The translations under genes and the position numbers were made by a program. Below, piece by piece: positions 1-9,542 of a stretch of 56,599 nt of DNA. Below the pieces are notes generated by a model. The model saw only the letters and a program-made list of their open reading frames with translations. It was not told where the DNA came from and searched no databases. Position 1 is the stretch's first letter. Each line of letters opens with the position of its first letter. The DNA lies in assembly GCA_947443645.1 (NCBI GenBank), contig CANEXF010000017.1, positions 1 to 56,599 on the forward strand, written 5' to 3'. This DNA comes from Comamonadaceae bacterium (lineage in GTDB: Bacteria; Pseudomonadota; Gammaproteobacteria; Burkholderiales; Burkholderiaceae_C).

Positions 1-17
1 GCCGCCTGATCAGGCTA

Positions 18-85
18 GGGCTAGTCCACTAGCCCAATAGCACAGGCTTTCCTGTGCGTTCAGCACCAGCGCAAAACTTCCTGCG
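18..85. repeat. Run of three small hairpins
   Basis: Three short inverted repeats follow one another. The first is a perfect 8-bp palindrome with a 2-nt centre (18-35, GGGCTAGT/ACTAGCCC). The second has a 7-bp stem and 4-nt loop (40-57, GCACAGG/CCTGTGC). The third has a 5-bp stem (70-85, GCGCA/TGCGC). The second and third are followed by the same GTTCAG hexamer and look like diverged direct copies of about 28 bp. No gene is visible here. They lie just before a terminator, so they may belong to the 3' end of a plus-strand transcript that starts outside the window. Confidence 0.45.
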
Positions 86-102
86 CGTTCAGATCAAATA
101 GC

Positions 103-138
103 AAAGGCCACGACGTATCAAACGTCATGGCCTTTTTT
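103..138 (+). terminator. Rho-independent terminator of an upstream plus-strand unit
   Basis: A 14-bp stem with one mismatch (103-116 pairing with 122-135) closes a 5-nt ATCAA loop and runs into a T6 tract at 133-138. It would end a plus-strand gene located before the window. Confidence 0.8.
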
Positions 139-370
139 GCATTCGCCCAATAAAGCCCGACTAAACCAGGGCCTTACAGGCGAACCCACGCCGATTCGGT
201 TAAGCCTCCCGAACTGGGAATACGCCAAGCGCAACGCACAAAATCGGTGCAAAAAAGTCTTCCCTCGGTCGCGGCCGCGACAGTCCCACAGCGCATGGGC
301 ATCGAAATGTCCTATATTAAATGTCCTATACCAAACCGGGCCAGGCGCAAACGAATCTATCGAGTATTCG

Positions 371-399
371 ACTAATTAATTTGCGATTTTAAATATAAT
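371..399 (+). promoter_or_regulatory. Candidate sigma-70 promoter for the small membrane protein
   Basis: The stretch 360-425 is strikingly AT-rich in a GC-rich neighbourhood and contains a perfect TATAAT at 394-399. The -35 region 17 bp upstream (ACTAAT at 371-376) is poor, so the promoter may be weak or factor-dependent. The remainder of 139-436 shows no supported gene. Confidence 0.4.
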
Positions 400-449
400 T
401 ATCAACTTAATTAATTTTGCCAAATTCAAGGTTACGTTGAGGACAACTG

Positions 450-548
450 ATGAAAAACCTCATGAAGAATCTGCCCAGACCTGGATGCCAACACCTTTTC
501 GCGCGGGACACTACTCGTCAACCCCTTCAAAAGGGGACGCGCTTTTGA
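450..548 (+). CDS. Possible 32-residue leader ORF
   Basis: ATG at 450 is preceded by a good ribosome binding site (TGAGGA, about 8 nt upstream). It opens a short basic ORF (starts MKNLMKNLPR) that stops at TGA 546-548. That stop overlaps a TTG (545-547) in the frame of the downstream membrane protein (TTGA), with AAGGGG about 8 nt before the TTG. This arrangement suits translational coupling. No family is recognised, and the peptide may not be made. An alternative is that the ATG-led frame is spurious and the membrane protein starts elsewhere. Confidence 0.3.
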   Translation: MKNLMKNLPRPGCQHLFARDTTRQPLQKGTRF

Positions 549-1144
549 GCCGGCAAGAAAGACGTCCAAACCGACGCGCGGCCAGGCTCAGCACCGTGAC
601 CCAGCTAGGCGCCATCGATATGCTGGCGTCCATCGCGGGTGTGGCGCTGGCCTGGGTGATGCTCTTCAAGCTCAATTTGTGGCTGTTTTCGTTTGCCAAC
701 ATCACGCCCTTCATCAGTTGGATATTTCTACCTGCAGCGGTTCGCCTGCTTGCCGTCATGTGGCTGGGCTGGCGCGGTGCAGCAGGCCTGTTTATTGGCG
801 CACTGATCACCTGCAACCCCGTGCTGGGTGAAAACCTCACCAGCGCTCTGGCGTTGAGCGCAGTGTCCGCACTGGGCTCCGTGGTGGCGGTTGATTGCTG
901 CATGCGCTGGTTCAAATTGCCACCGAGCCTGAATGGCCTGGGTGCCAGCAAGTTGCTGGGATTTGCCGTTGCAGGCGCAGTCTGCAATGTCCTCCCGACA
1001 AACCTGACGCTCTACCTCGCAGGTCAAGCGGACGCTGGGTCGGCGGAGATGCTGCCCATGTTTGTCGGCGATATCACTGGCACCTTGCTGATACTCTACT
1101 TGGTCGCGCTATTGTTGCGGCTGGTTCCTAGCCAGCAAAGTTAA
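545..1144 (+). CDS. Multi-pass inner-membrane protein, MASE1-like, function unknown
   Basis: The protein is about 199 residues from a TTG at 545 and is mostly hydrophobic, with about six predicted membrane segments (first MLASIAGVALAWVMLF, last GTLLILYLVALLLRL). The block LPAAVRLLAVMWLGWRGAAG resembles the first half of MASE1-type membrane sensory domains, but there is no cytoplasmic output domain, so this is at most a free-standing membrane module. The start is uncertain. The frame is open back to a TTG at 437, has ATGs at 485 and 620, and the TTG at 545 has an AAGGGG site and overlaps the stop of a small upstream ORF. It lies between a terminator and the rfb genes and shows no clear link to either. 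Confidence 0.6.
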   Translation: MSRQERRPNRRAARLSTVTQLGAIDMLASIAGVALAWVMLFKLNLWLFSFANITPFISWIFLPAAVRLLAVMWLGWRGAAGLFIGALITCNPVLGENLTSALALSAVSALGSVVAVDCCMRWFKLPPSLNGLGASKLLGFAVAGAVCNVLPTNLTLYLAGQADAGSAEMLPMFVGDITGTLLILYLVALLLRLVPSQQS

Positions 1145-1363
1145 ATCGCGCCAGGCCGGGCACCCGCCAGGTCTTTTCTACCTCAGCACAACTTCCCGCG
1201 CAGTACACCAGCTGAGGCTGTCGCTTCACCAACGGCCGCGATGCCATGCATAAGTACCTGGCGCCACAGCGCATGGTTGGCTATATGCTCTGCACCAAGA
1301 CAAAAACATCGCGCTCAACAGCAAAGCGTATTGAATACCCTCATATTTCCTGAAAGATTACGC

Positions 1364-2434
1364 ATGATTCTCGTCACCGGCGGCGCTGGTTTCATTGGTG
1401 CCAACTTTATTCTGGACTGGCTCGCCGCCTCGCAGGAGCCCGTGCTCAACCTCGACAAGCTCACCTACGCGGGCAACCTCGAAACCCTGGCCAGCCTGGC
1501 TGGCGACGCGCGCCACACCTTTGTCCAGGGAGATATTGGCGACTCTGCACTGCTGGGCCGCCTGCTGACGCAGCACCAGCCGCGTGCGGTCATCAACTTT
1601 GCAGCCGAAAGCCATGTGGACAGATCCATACACGGCCCGGCTGAGTTCATTCAGACCAATATCGTAGGCAGCTTCAACTTGCTCGAGGCCGTGCGCAGCT
1701 ACTGGAATGGCTTGGAGGGTGACGCCAAGTCGGCGTTCAGGTTCTTGCATGTCTCAACCGACGAGGTTTACGGCAGCCTGGGGCCGGGCGAGGCGGCTTT
1801 TTCAGAAACCCACCGCTACGAGCCCAACAGCCCCTACTCTGCCAGCAAGGCCGCCAGCGACCACTTGGTGCGCGCCTGGCACCACACTTACGGCTTGCCG
1901 GTGATCACCACCAACTGCAGCAACAACTACGGGCCATTCCATTTTCCTGAAAAGCTGATTCCGCTGATGATCGTCAACGCGCTGGCGGGCAAACCGCTAC
2001 CGGTCTATGGCGATGGCATGCAGGTGCGCGACTGGCTTTACGTCAAGGACCACTGCAGCGCCATCCGTGAAGTGCTGGCACGAGGCCGCCAGGGCCAAAC
2101 CTATAACGTGGGTGGCTGGAACGAAAAGCCCAACATCGAGATCGTGCAGACGGTCTGCGCGCTGCTCAATGAGTTGCGGCCCAAGGCCGATGGCAGCCGC
2201 TACGAGGCGCAGATCAGCTATGTCAAAGACCGGCCGGGCCACGACAGGCGCTATGCGATTGACGCGCGCAAGCTTGAAAAAGAGCTGGGCTGGAAGCCTG
2301 CAGAAACCTTTGAAAGCGGTATCCGTAAAACCGTCGAGTGGTACCTGGCCAATCCTGATTGGGTGGCGCATGTGCAAAGCGGCGCTTACCGGGATTGGGT
2401 TCAGACGCAGTATGCAGCGCAGGAAGCAGCATGA
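1364..2434 (+). CDS. rfbB: dTDP-glucose 4,6-dehydratase
   Basis: This is the second step of dTDP-L-rhamnose synthesis: it oxidises dTDP-glucose at C4, eliminates water and gives dTDP-4-keto-6-deoxyglucose in the cytoplasm. The 356-residue product has the NAD-binding Rossmann motif GGAGFIG at residues 6-12, the catalytic Thr-Asp-Glu at 132-134 (STDEVYG) and the YSASK active-site pair (Y158, K162). These identify an extended SDR of the RmlB type at the family's usual length. The ATG at 1364 fits the family N-terminus ([12 protein letters not shown]); the frame stays open upstream to 1241, but that extension has no domain content. Its TGA overlaps the ATG of rfbD (ATGA), so the two are probably translationally coupled in rfbBDAC. 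Confidence 0.96.
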   Translation: MILVTGGAGFIGANFILDWLAASQEPVLNLDKLTYAGNLETLASLAGDARHTFVQGDIGDSALLGRLLTQHQPRAVINFAAESHVDRSIHGPAEFIQTNIVGSFNLLEAVRSYWNGLEGDAKSAFRFLHVSTDEVYGSLGPGEAAFSETHRYEPNSPYSASKAASDHLVRAWHHTYGLPVITTNCSNNYGPFHFPEKLIPLMIVNALAGKPLPVYGDGMQVRDWLYVKDHCSAIREVLARGRQGQTYNVGGWNEKPNIEIVQTVCALLNELRPKADGSRYEAQISYVKDRPGHDRRYAIDARKLEKELGWKPAETFESGIRKTVEWYLANPDWVAHVQSGAYRDWVQTQYAAQEAA

Positions 2435-3333
2435 AGATTTTGCTGTTCGGAAAAAACGGCCAACTCGGCTGGGAGCTGCAGCGCAGCCTGGCGCCGCTGG
2501 CTGAACTGGTGGCGCTGGACCGGCACAGCACAGACTACTGCGGCGACTTGAGCCAGTTGCAAGGGCTGACCGACACAGTGCGCGCCGTGCGGCCGGATGT
2601 GATCGTCAACGCCGCCGCCTTCACCGCCGTCGACAAGGCCGAAAGCGAAGTTGCGCTGGCCCGCACCCTGAACGCCTTGGCGCCTGGCGTGCTGGCGCAG
2701 GAAGCGGCCAAGCTCGGCGCTTGGCTGGTGCATTTCAGCACCGACTATGTGTTTGATGGCAGCGGCGAGCGAGCGTGGACCGAAAACGACACCCCTGCGC
2801 CCATCAATGTCTACGGCCAGACCAAGCTCGAAGGCGAACGGCTGGTAGCCCAGCATTGCCCCAGGCATCTGATTTTTCGCACCAGCTGGGTCTATGCGGC
2901 GCGTGGCAACAACTTTGCAAAAACCATGCTGCGGCTGGCGCAGGAGCGCGAGCGCCTGACGGTGGTTGACGACCAGTTTGGCGCGCCCACGGGCGCAGAA
3001 CTGCTTGCAGACGTGAGCGCGCACGCCATCAGACAGCTGCAGCAAGGCCCGCAGCAGGCCGACCAACTGGCTGGCATCTACCACCTGGTGGCGGGCGGTG
3101 AAACCAGCTGGTTTGAGTATGCAAAACATGTGATTGCGCAGGCGCAGCTTGTGCAGCCAGCTATCAAAATCAAAGCAAACGAGTTGCTTGCGGTCGCCAG
3201 CAGCGCTTTTCCGACGCCGGCAAAAAGGCCAGGCAACTCGCGCCTGGACACCCGTAAACTGCAAGCCAGCTTTGGCCTGCGCCTGCCGCCATGGCAGCAG
3301 GGACTGGACCGCATACTGCAGGAAACTCTTTAA
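2431..3333 (+). CDS. rfbD: dTDP-4-dehydrorhamnose reductase
   Basis: This is the last step of the rhamnose pathway: NAD(P)H-dependent reduction of dTDP-4-keto-L-rhamnose to dTDP-L-rhamnose. The 300-residue product begins with the Rossmann motif GKNGQLG (7-13), followed by STDYVFDG (103-110) and YGQTK (Y128, K132), the short-chain dehydrogenase catalytic pair. The C-terminal [13 protein letters not shown] block is typical of RmlD. It overlaps rfbB by 4 nt (ATGA) and is followed after 18 nt by rfbA. The order B-D-A-C is the common one. Nothing is missing or broken. Confidence 0.95.
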   Translation: MKILLFGKNGQLGWELQRSLAPLAELVALDRHSTDYCGDLSQLQGLTDTVRAVRPDVIVNAAAFTAVDKAESEVALARTLNALAPGVLAQEAAKLGAWLVHFSTDYVFDGSGERAWTENDTPAPINVYGQTKLEGERLVAQHCPRHLIFRTSWVYAARGNNFAKTMLRLAQERERLTVVDDQFGAPTGAELLADVSAHAIRQLQQGPQQADQLAGIYHLVAGGETSWFEYAKHVIAQAQLVQPAIKIKANELLAVASSAFPTPAKRPGNSRLDTRKLQASFGLRLPPWQQGLDRILQETL

Positions 3334-3351
3334 ACCACAAAGCAAAAAGAC

Positions 3352-4224
3352 ATGACACAACGCAAAGGCATCATCCTGGCCGGCGGCTCAGGCACCCGGC
3401 TGTATCCGGTCACGCAGGCCGTTTCCAAGCAACTCATGCCGGTCTATGACAAGCCCATGATTTACTACCCGCTGAGCACGCTGATGCTGTCGGGCATTCG
3501 CGAGGTGCTGGTGATCTCGACGCCGCAGGACACGCCGCGCTTTGCCGAACTGCTCGGCGATGGCAGCCAGTGGGGCATGGACATTCAATATGCGGTGCAA
3601 CCCTCACCGGACGGCCTGGCCCAGGCCTTCATCATCGGCCGGGATTTTGTGGCCAATCAGCCCAGCGCGCTGGTGCTTGGCGACAACATTTTTTATGGCC
3701 ACGACCTGGTCAAGCAGTTGCAAAGCGCCAACCAACGCAGCAGCGGCGCCAGCGTGTTTGCCTACCATGTGACAGACCCCGAGCGCTACGGCGTGGTGGC
3801 GTTTGACGCGCAGCAGCGCGCCGTCAGCATTGAAGAAAAACCGGCGCAGCCCAAGAGCAACTACGCAGTCACCGGCCTGTATTTTTACGATCAGCAGGTC
3901 TGCGACATTGCCGCCGACATCAAGCCCTCTGCGCGTGGCGAGCTTGAGATCACCGACGTCAACCGGCGCTACCTCGAGCTGGGCCAGCTGAACGTTGAGA
4001 TCATGGGCCGAGGTTATGCCTGGCTGGACACCGGCACCCACGACAGCCTGCTGGACGCGGCCAGCTTTATTGCCACACTGCAAAAGCGCCAGGGCCTGCA
4101 GGTCAGCTGCCCCGAAGAAATCGCCTTTGCCCAGCAGTGGATTGACGCCGCCCAGATTCAAAAGCTGGCCGCACCACTGGCGAAAAATGGCTATGGGCAG
4201 TACCTGCTCAATCTCCTCAAATAA
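3352..4224 (+). CDS. rfbA: Glucose-1-phosphate thymidylyltransferase
   Basis: This is the first and usually feedback-controlled step of dTDP-rhamnose synthesis: glucose-1-phosphate plus dTTP gives dTDP-glucose plus pyrophosphate. The 290-residue length matches RmlA. The nucleotidyltransferase signature GGSGTRLYP is at residues 11-19, followed by the lysine-bearing [12 protein letters not shown] block, a conserved LGDNIFYG and [21 protein letters not shown] rfbC homologue starts 22 nt after its stop, so it is the third gene of the rfbBDAC unit. Confidence 0.96.
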   Translation: MTQRKGIILAGGSGTRLYPVTQAVSKQLMPVYDKPMIYYPLSTLMLSGIREVLVISTPQDTPRFAELLGDGSQWGMDIQYAVQPSPDGLAQAFIIGRDFVANQPSALVLGDNIFYGHDLVKQLQSANQRSSGASVFAYHVTDPERYGVVAFDAQQRAVSIEEKPAQPKSNYAVTGLYFYDQQVCDIAADIKPSARGELEITDVNRRYLELGQLNVEIMGRGYAWLDTGTHDSLLDAASFIATLQKRQGLQVSCPEEIAFAQQWIDAAQIQKLAAPLAKNGYGQYLLNLLK

Positions 4225-4246
4225 CCCCAAAAGTCTGCTCGAATCC

Positions 4247-4801
4247 ATGCCTTACACCGTCACCCCCACCGCCCTGCCCGAGGTACTGATTCTTGAACCC
4301 AGGATATTCGGCGACGAGCGCGGCTTCTTTTTTGAAAGCTTTAACCAGCGCGACTTCGCACAGGCCACGGGGCTGGACCTGCAGTTTGTGCAGGACAACC
4401 ACAGCCGATCAAGCAAAGGCGTGCTGCGGGGCCTGCATTACCAGATCCAGCACCCGCAGGGCAAGCTGGTGCGCGTCACGCAAGGCGAAGTGTTTGACGT
4501 CGTGGTCGACCTGCGCCGCGGCTCGCCGCAGTTTGGCCGGTCGGCGGTGGTGCTGCTTTCCGCCGACAACCACCGCCAGCTGTGGGTGCCGCCAGGCTTT
4601 GCGCATGGCTTTTTAGTCACCAGTGACAGCGCCGAGTTTTTGTACAAGACCACCGACTACTGGTATCCGGAATTCGAGCGCACCTTGCTCTGGAACGACC
4701 CTGCATTAGGCCTGCAATGGCCACTTCAGAGGCCGCCGCAACTGGCAGCCAAAGATGCAGTCGGCAAGCCGCTGGCTGAGGCCGAAGTGTTCAAGAGCTA
4801 G
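4247..4801 (+). CDS. rfbC: dTDP-4-dehydrorhamnose 3,5-epimerase
   Basis: The product epimerises C3 and C5 of dTDP-4-keto-6-deoxyglucose before the RfbD reduction. It is a 184-residue cupin-fold protein with DERGFFFESF at 23-32 and RGLHYQ at 61-66 (His64 is the expected catalytic base), and PPGFAHGFLV later. The ATG at 4247 gives the normal RmlC N-terminus. The frame is open much further upstream inside rfbA, but that part has no homology to the family. It is the last gene of the rfb operon. No clear terminator follows in the 66-nt gap. Confidence 0.95.
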   Translation: MPYTVTPTALPEVLILEPRIFGDERGFFFESFNQRDFAQATGLDLQFVQDNHSRSSKGVLRGLHYQIQHPQGKLVRVTQGEVFDVVVDLRRGSPQFGRSAVVLLSADNHRQLWVPPGFAHGFLVTSDSAEFLYKTTDYWYPEFERTLLWNDPALGLQWPLQRPPQLAAKDAVGKPLAEAEVFKS

Positions 4802-4867
4802 CCTGAACCGATAGCGCCTATAAGGTTGATAAGGTCGATAGCGCACCTGCCAAGCGCTGCGAACGAA

Positions 4868-5338
4868 TCAATTTCGCATTGTCATCTGGCCGCGCACCTC
4901 ACCGCCTGGGTTAGCCGCGGTGTGGATATTGGCGTACCAGCGCCCGGCCATCAGGTCGGCCGCTTGCGCGGGTGTCAGGGTGGCGCTGCCCTCCATAGGG
5001 CTGCCAATCGGACTTGCCCAGCCCAGAGCCACACCGGCATTGCTGCCTACAGCTGCCGGCCCGTGAAAGTGGCCTGCGGTGGCCGGACCAGTCAGGCCGC
5101 TGTAATTGACCTTCCAACGCAGCAAATTGGTATCTTTGTTGAGCACAGCATCGACCGAGCCAGTACCCATGCTGGCGTTGGGCGGCACTTCATTGGCGGC
5201 CCTGAGCTGGGTGGTGAACGCGGCCATGTTGGCGGACCGGTCCATCATGCCGCATCCCGACATGACCAGAACACTGGCCGTCAACACCAGTCCAACACTC
5301 GCAAGACCCCTGCGCTTGATTGAAAAACCTGTTTGCAT
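4868..5338 (-). CDS. CHRD-domain lipoprotein
   Basis: The product is 156 residues with a lipoprotein signal (lipobox VMSGC, Cys29) and then one CHRD domain filling most of the chain, recognisable from LRAANEVPP, AGHFHGPA and the C-terminal NPGGEVRGQM. CHRD domains are named from chordin and occur in bacterial surface proteins, but their role is not established. The ATG at 5338 is chosen over an in-frame codon at 5374 because it has AGGAG 7 nt upstream and gives a clean signal peptide. It should be anchored to a membrane facing the periplasm or outside. It ends 66 nt from rfbC on the opposite strand and is divergent from another small lipoprotein gene. Confidence 0.8.
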   Translation of the reverse strand: MQTGFSIKRRGLASVGLVLTASVLVMSGCGMMDRSANMAAFTTQLRAANEVPPNASMGTGSVDAVLNKDTNLLRWKVNYSGLTGPATAGHFHGPAAVGSNAGVALGWASPIGSPMEGSATLTPAQAADLMAGRWYANIHTAANPGGEVRGQMTMRN

Positions 5339-5535
5339 GACAGACTCCTGTGTGGTGAAGGCCTGATTGTCCAAGCCTGTCCAAAGACCGTGGCTAGGAC
5401 AAACCCGGGGCGGCCGGTCAGGCTGAACCTACAACTGCCTTGTAGGCGCCGGCCGCAAATTCAGCCGCGCGGCTGGCGTGCTGGTGCACTGCTGCCTATG
5501 ATCGGAGTCAACAAATCTGACCTGTGGAGGACGCC

Positions 5536-5715
5536 ATGAACAAACGCTTCGCACTGCTTGCAATGACCTTGGTCGCCGCCAGCCTGTATGGCTGCCCTGA
5601 GACCCGGCTACCCAAAACGCCACCGACTGTGCCAGAGCCCAAGGCCGTGAGCGACGCGCAGCGTCAGGGCGCCAGCGAGCAAGCCAAGAAGGCTCAGCCA
5701 TCAAGCTCAGGGTAG
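5536..5715 (+). CDS. Small lipoprotein of unknown function
   Basis: This is a 59-residue product with a short signal sequence and a lipobox-like SLYGC (Cys20), followed by a proline/alanine/lysine-rich tail with no recognisable domain. The ATG at 5536 has a perfect GGAGG 5 nt upstream, so the gene is likely real despite its length. Its last 22 nt overlap the end of the convergent GST gene. The function is unknown. Confidence 0.6.
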   Translation: MNKRFALLAMTLVAASLYGCPETRLPKTPPTVPEPKAVSDAQRQGASEQAKKAQPSSSG

Positions 5716-6440
5716 TAGCGAAAAATGCCTTCTTGACTGAAGGCAATACGCCGGTCGCTGGCGAGGTATGCGGCCAGGCGGCGATGCGTGGGAATACGGG
5801 CATGCAGCGCGGCAAGCAGTGGCGCCTTTGCCAAAGCCAGGCGCGTGCTGGCCGGAAAGGCGTAAAGCAGTCCATCAACGAGCTGAAACAGCGACAGATC
5901 GGCATAGCTCAGTCGCCCACCCACGAGATGGGCGCTGCCCTTGGGATTGCGCTCCAGCACACTTTCAAACCAGGCCAGAAATTTGGGCAGGCGCACGCGT
6001 CTAAACTCGGCCGCGCGTCTGGCTGCTTCCGGTTTCTGATCCTCATAGTACAGGCCAGAAGCTATCGGATGATGCGTGTCGTGGACCTCGGCGACCATGT
6101 CGGCAATCGTCAGTTGCAGCTGCTGCGTCCAGATACGCTTGGCCTCGCTTTTGCCGACCAGACCCAGGCGTGGCCCCAGGTAAAGCAGGATGGCTGCGGT
6201 CTGAGCAATGCGCACTTTCCCATGAACCAGAAAAGGCGGCGCAAAAGGTGGCTGAGCAATATCCGGGCTGTTCAACTGATATATCAGCGCGGCCATGCCT
6301 TTCTGGCTGACCCGCCCCGCTGCTGCAGTTTTGTTGCCGCGCGCCACATCGACATAGTCGGCGCCTGCGGTCTCCAGCGCCAGACGCACAAACTCACCGC
6401 GTCCCTGTATCGTTGGCCAATAATAAAGCTGGTAGGCCAT
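5694..6440 (-). CDS. Glutathione S-transferase family protein
   Basis: The 248-residue protein has a thioredoxin-fold N-terminal domain (starts MAYQLYYWPTIQGRGE; the early tyrosines and RGE block resemble sigma-type GSTs) and a helical C-terminal domain containing GGRLSYADLSLFQLVDGL, the usual GST helix with a buried Asp. It should be cytoplasmic and conjugate or otherwise use glutathione; the substrate is unknown. The start lies 30 nt after the stop of the aldo/keto reductase, so the two probably form one minus-strand transcript, perhaps for handling reactive carbonyls. It ends in a convergent overlap with a small lipoprotein gene. Confidence 0.8.
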   Translation of the reverse strand: MAYQLYYWPTIQGRGEFVRLALETAGADYVDVARGNKTAAAGRVSQKGMAALIYQLNSPDIAQPPFAPPFLVHGKVRIAQTAAILLYLGPRLGLVGKSEAKRIWTQQLQLTIADMVAEVHDTHHPIASGLYYEDQKPEAARRAAEFRRVRLPKFLAWFESVLERNPKGSAHLVGGRLSYADLSLFQLVDGLLYAFPASTRLALAKAPLLAALHARIPTHRRLAAYLASDRRIAFSQEGIFRYYPELDG

Positions 6441-6470
6441 GGCAGTTTGTTGCGGCTTGACTGACCTTGG

Positions 6471-7475
6471 CTAGAAGTTCTCGGTATCGACTTCGGAAGT
6501 TCCCTGCGCGTTGTAGCGCCCGCCCTGCACATTGGCCTGGTTGATCAGGCTGTCAAGCCTGGCCATCCGCTCTGGGCTGAGCTTGACCTCAAGGGCTGCG
6601 AGGTCGTCATCAAGATGCGCAACACTGGTCGTGCCGGGAATCGGAATGATGTGCGGTGCCTTGTGCAGCAGCCAGGCAATCGCCAGTTGCGACGGGCTGC
6701 AGCCCAACTCTTCGGCCAGCGCCTTGTAGGCAGGCAGCAGCTTCAGGTTGGCAGCGTAGTTCTCGGGTGAAAAACGCGGCATGCTGCGGCGTATGTCCTT
6801 GGCGTCGAGTGCCGCCACATCGGTGAGCTTGCCGCACAGAAAGCCACGGCCCACAGGGCTGAAGGCCACAAAAGCAACCCCGAGCTCCCGGCACGCATCA
6901 AGTACCGCGATCTCGGGATTGCGCGTCCAGAGCGAATACTCGGTTTGCAAAGCCGCAATCGGATGCACCGCATGCGCGCGGCGCAGGGTGGCCGCGGACA
7001 CCTCGGACAGACCGACGCTTCGGATATGGCCTTTGCGTACCAGCTCGGCCAGCGCGCCCACGCTGTCTTCAATCGGCACCGACTTGTCCCAGCGGTGCAG
7101 GTAGTACAGGTCTATGACATCGGTTTGCAAGCGGCGCAGACTGTCTTCACAGGTCTGGCGAATCGTCGCAGGCCTGCCGTCAATCACGCGCACCAGCTTG
7201 CCATCACCCGCTACATCCACACCCTGCATGCCGCATTTGCTGGCCAGCGTGAATTTATTGCGGTGTGGCCGCATCACTTTTCCGACCAGGGCTTCGTTGG
7301 CACCAAAGCCATACAGCGTGGCTGTATCGAACAAAGTCACGCCAGCGTCGAGCGCGGCCAGCAGCACGCGTTCGCCCTGCTCTGCTGAGACCGGTGCACC
7401 ATAGGCGTGGCTCAAATTCATGCAGCCCAAGCCGATGGCGGAAACCTCAAAAGGGCCGAGTTTGCGGGTTTGCAT
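6471..7475 (-). CDS. Aldo/keto reductase
   Basis: This is an NADPH-dependent oxidoreductase of the AKR superfamily, 334 residues. The catalytic tetrad is visible as D50 and Y55 (FDTATLYG), K80 (LASKCG) and H127 (YLHRWD). The C-terminal IPIPGTTSVAHLDDDL is the cofactor-binding segment. It looks closest to the YajO/AKR13-like group; the substrate cannot be told from sequence. The ATG at 7475 is preferred to an upstream in-frame codon at 7496 because AAGGAC lies just ahead of it. It is 165 nt downstream of the CHMS dehydrogenase gene on the same strand and may be a separate unit with the GST gene. Confidence 0.88.
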   Translation of the reverse strand: MQTRKLGPFEVSAIGLGCMNLSHAYGAPVSAEQGERVLLAALDAGVTLFDTATLYGFGANEALVGKVMRPHRNKFTLASKCGMQGVDVAGDGKLVRVIDGRPATIRQTCEDSLRRLQTDVIDLYYLHRWDKSVPIEDSVGALAELVRKGHIRSVGLSEVSAATLRRAHAVHPIAALQTEYSLWTRNPEIAVLDACRELGVAFVAFSPVGRGFLCGKLTDVAALDAKDIRRSMPRFSPENYAANLKLLPAYKALAEELGCSPSQLAIAWLLHKAPHIIPIPGTTSVAHLDDDLAALEVKLSPERMARLDSLINQANVQGGRYNAQGTSEVDTENF

Positions 7476-7640
7476 TATTGTTGTCCTTTGCACCACTGTT
7501 TATTAATGTCCCGAACCATGAGACCCGATATTCCGGCTTTAATCACGTCCCGGCTCATGATCGACCAGCACGCATCGCAGTAGCGTAATGCGTGATCAGG
7601 CGCCAGCTCACTCGCAAGTCATAGGCCTCACAGCTTCACC

Positions 7641-8597
7641 TCAGACGCTGAGTTGCTGCTCCAGATCATGCAGTACTTTGTAGCATGGCAGCACCTGGGC
7701 AACACTGGAATTGGGCTCACGGCCTTCGCGGATGGCGGCGAAGAACTCGCGGTCTTGAAGCTCAATGCCGTTCATGGATACAGCGACCTGGCTGACGTCG
7801 ATCTTCTCGTCCTTGCCGTTGAAGAGATCGTCATAACTCGCGATGTAGGTTGCGTTGTCACCTATATATCGGAAAAAGGTGCCCAGGGGCCCATCGTTGT
7901 TGAAGCTCAGACTCAAGGTGCAGATCGCGCCGTTGGCAGCCTTGAGCTGAATGCTCATGTCCATGGCAATGCCCAGAACCGGGTGAATCGGCCCCTGGAT
8001 GGCATTGGCTTTGACGATCGGACTGCCGCACTGGTAGGCGAACAGGTCCACCGTGTGAGCAGCGTGGTGCCACAGCAGGTGGTCGGTCCAGGATCTGGCC
8101 TGGCCCATGGCGTTCATGTTGGTGCGCCGAAAGAAATAGGTCTGCACATTCAATTGCTGGATATTGAACTCGCCGGCCAGTATCTTGTTGTGCACGTATT
8201 GATGGCTGGGATTGAAGCGGCGGGTGTGGCCAGCCATGGCCACCAGTCCGGTCTGCTTTTGCACGCGCACAATGTCCTCAGCGTCTTTCCAGCTGTCGGC
8301 CATGGGAATTTCCACCTGCGCGTGCTTGCCGGCTTGCAGGCACTGGATCACTTGTGAAGCGTGCATCTGGGTGGGCGTGCAGAGGATGACCGCATCAACT
8401 TCCTTGAGCGCCAGGCTTTCGTTGAGATCCGTCGTGATGTGGCCGATGCCGTATTTCGCCGCGACCTCTTTGGTTTTTTCCAGATCCCGGCTGATCAGAG
8501 AGACGACTTCAACGCCCTCGATGTTTTTGATGCCGTCCAAGTGTTTGATGCCGAAGGCACCAGCGCCAGCGAGGGCGACTTTGATTGTTTTACTCAT
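7641..8597 (-). CDS. pmdC: 4-carboxy-2-hydroxymuconate-6-semialdehyde dehydrogenase
   Basis: This is the second step of protocatechuate 4,5-cleavage: it oxidises CHMS, as its hemiacetal, with NAD(P)+ to 2-pyrone-4,6-dicarboxylate. The 318-residue protein has a Gfo/Idh/MocA-type Rossmann domain (GAGAFGIKH near residue 11), the CTPTQMH segment and the HHAAHTVDLF block where the catalytic histidine is expected. Identity as LigC/PmdC rests on family features plus its place immediately after the dioxygenase subunits (9-nt gap). It is the last gene of the catabolic operon. I would not expect another Gfo/Idh/MocA sugar dehydrogenase in this position. Confidence 0.93.
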   Translation of the reverse strand: MSKTIKVALAGAGAFGIKHLDGIKNIEGVEVVSLISRDLEKTKEVAAKYGIGHITTDLNESLALKEVDAVILCTPTQMHASQVIQCLQAGKHAQVEIPMADSWKDAEDIVRVQKQTGLVAMAGHTRRFNPSHQYVHNKILAGEFNIQQLNVQTYFFRRTNMNAMGQARSWTDHLLWHHAAHTVDLFAYQCGSPIVKANAIQGPIHPVLGIAMDMSIQLKAANGAICTLSLSFNNDGPLGTFFRYIGDNATYIASYDDLFNGKDEKIDVSQVAVSMNGIELQDREFFAAIREGREPNSSVAQVLPCYKVLHDLEQQLSV

Positions 8598-8606
8598 GTC
8601 AGTTGC

Positions 8607-9542
<936 letters not shown>

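Noticed and set aside
137..379. Open frame of 80 codons at the left end
   Set aside because: No ribosome site, no ATG start, no domain, unlike composition; it runs through the terminator's 3' end and the AT-rich promoter-like region.
1145..1363. Gap before rfbB searched for a promoter or small gene
   Set aside because: No convincing -35/-10 pair, hairpin or small ORF with a ribosome site; an in-frame extension of rfbB from 1241 has no RmlB content.
3155..3215. AGCTATCAAAATCAAAGC stretch in rfbD resembling family B
   Set aside because: Only the short AT-rich part matches, and the encoded residues fit the normal RmlD C-terminal region, so chance similarity is more likely.
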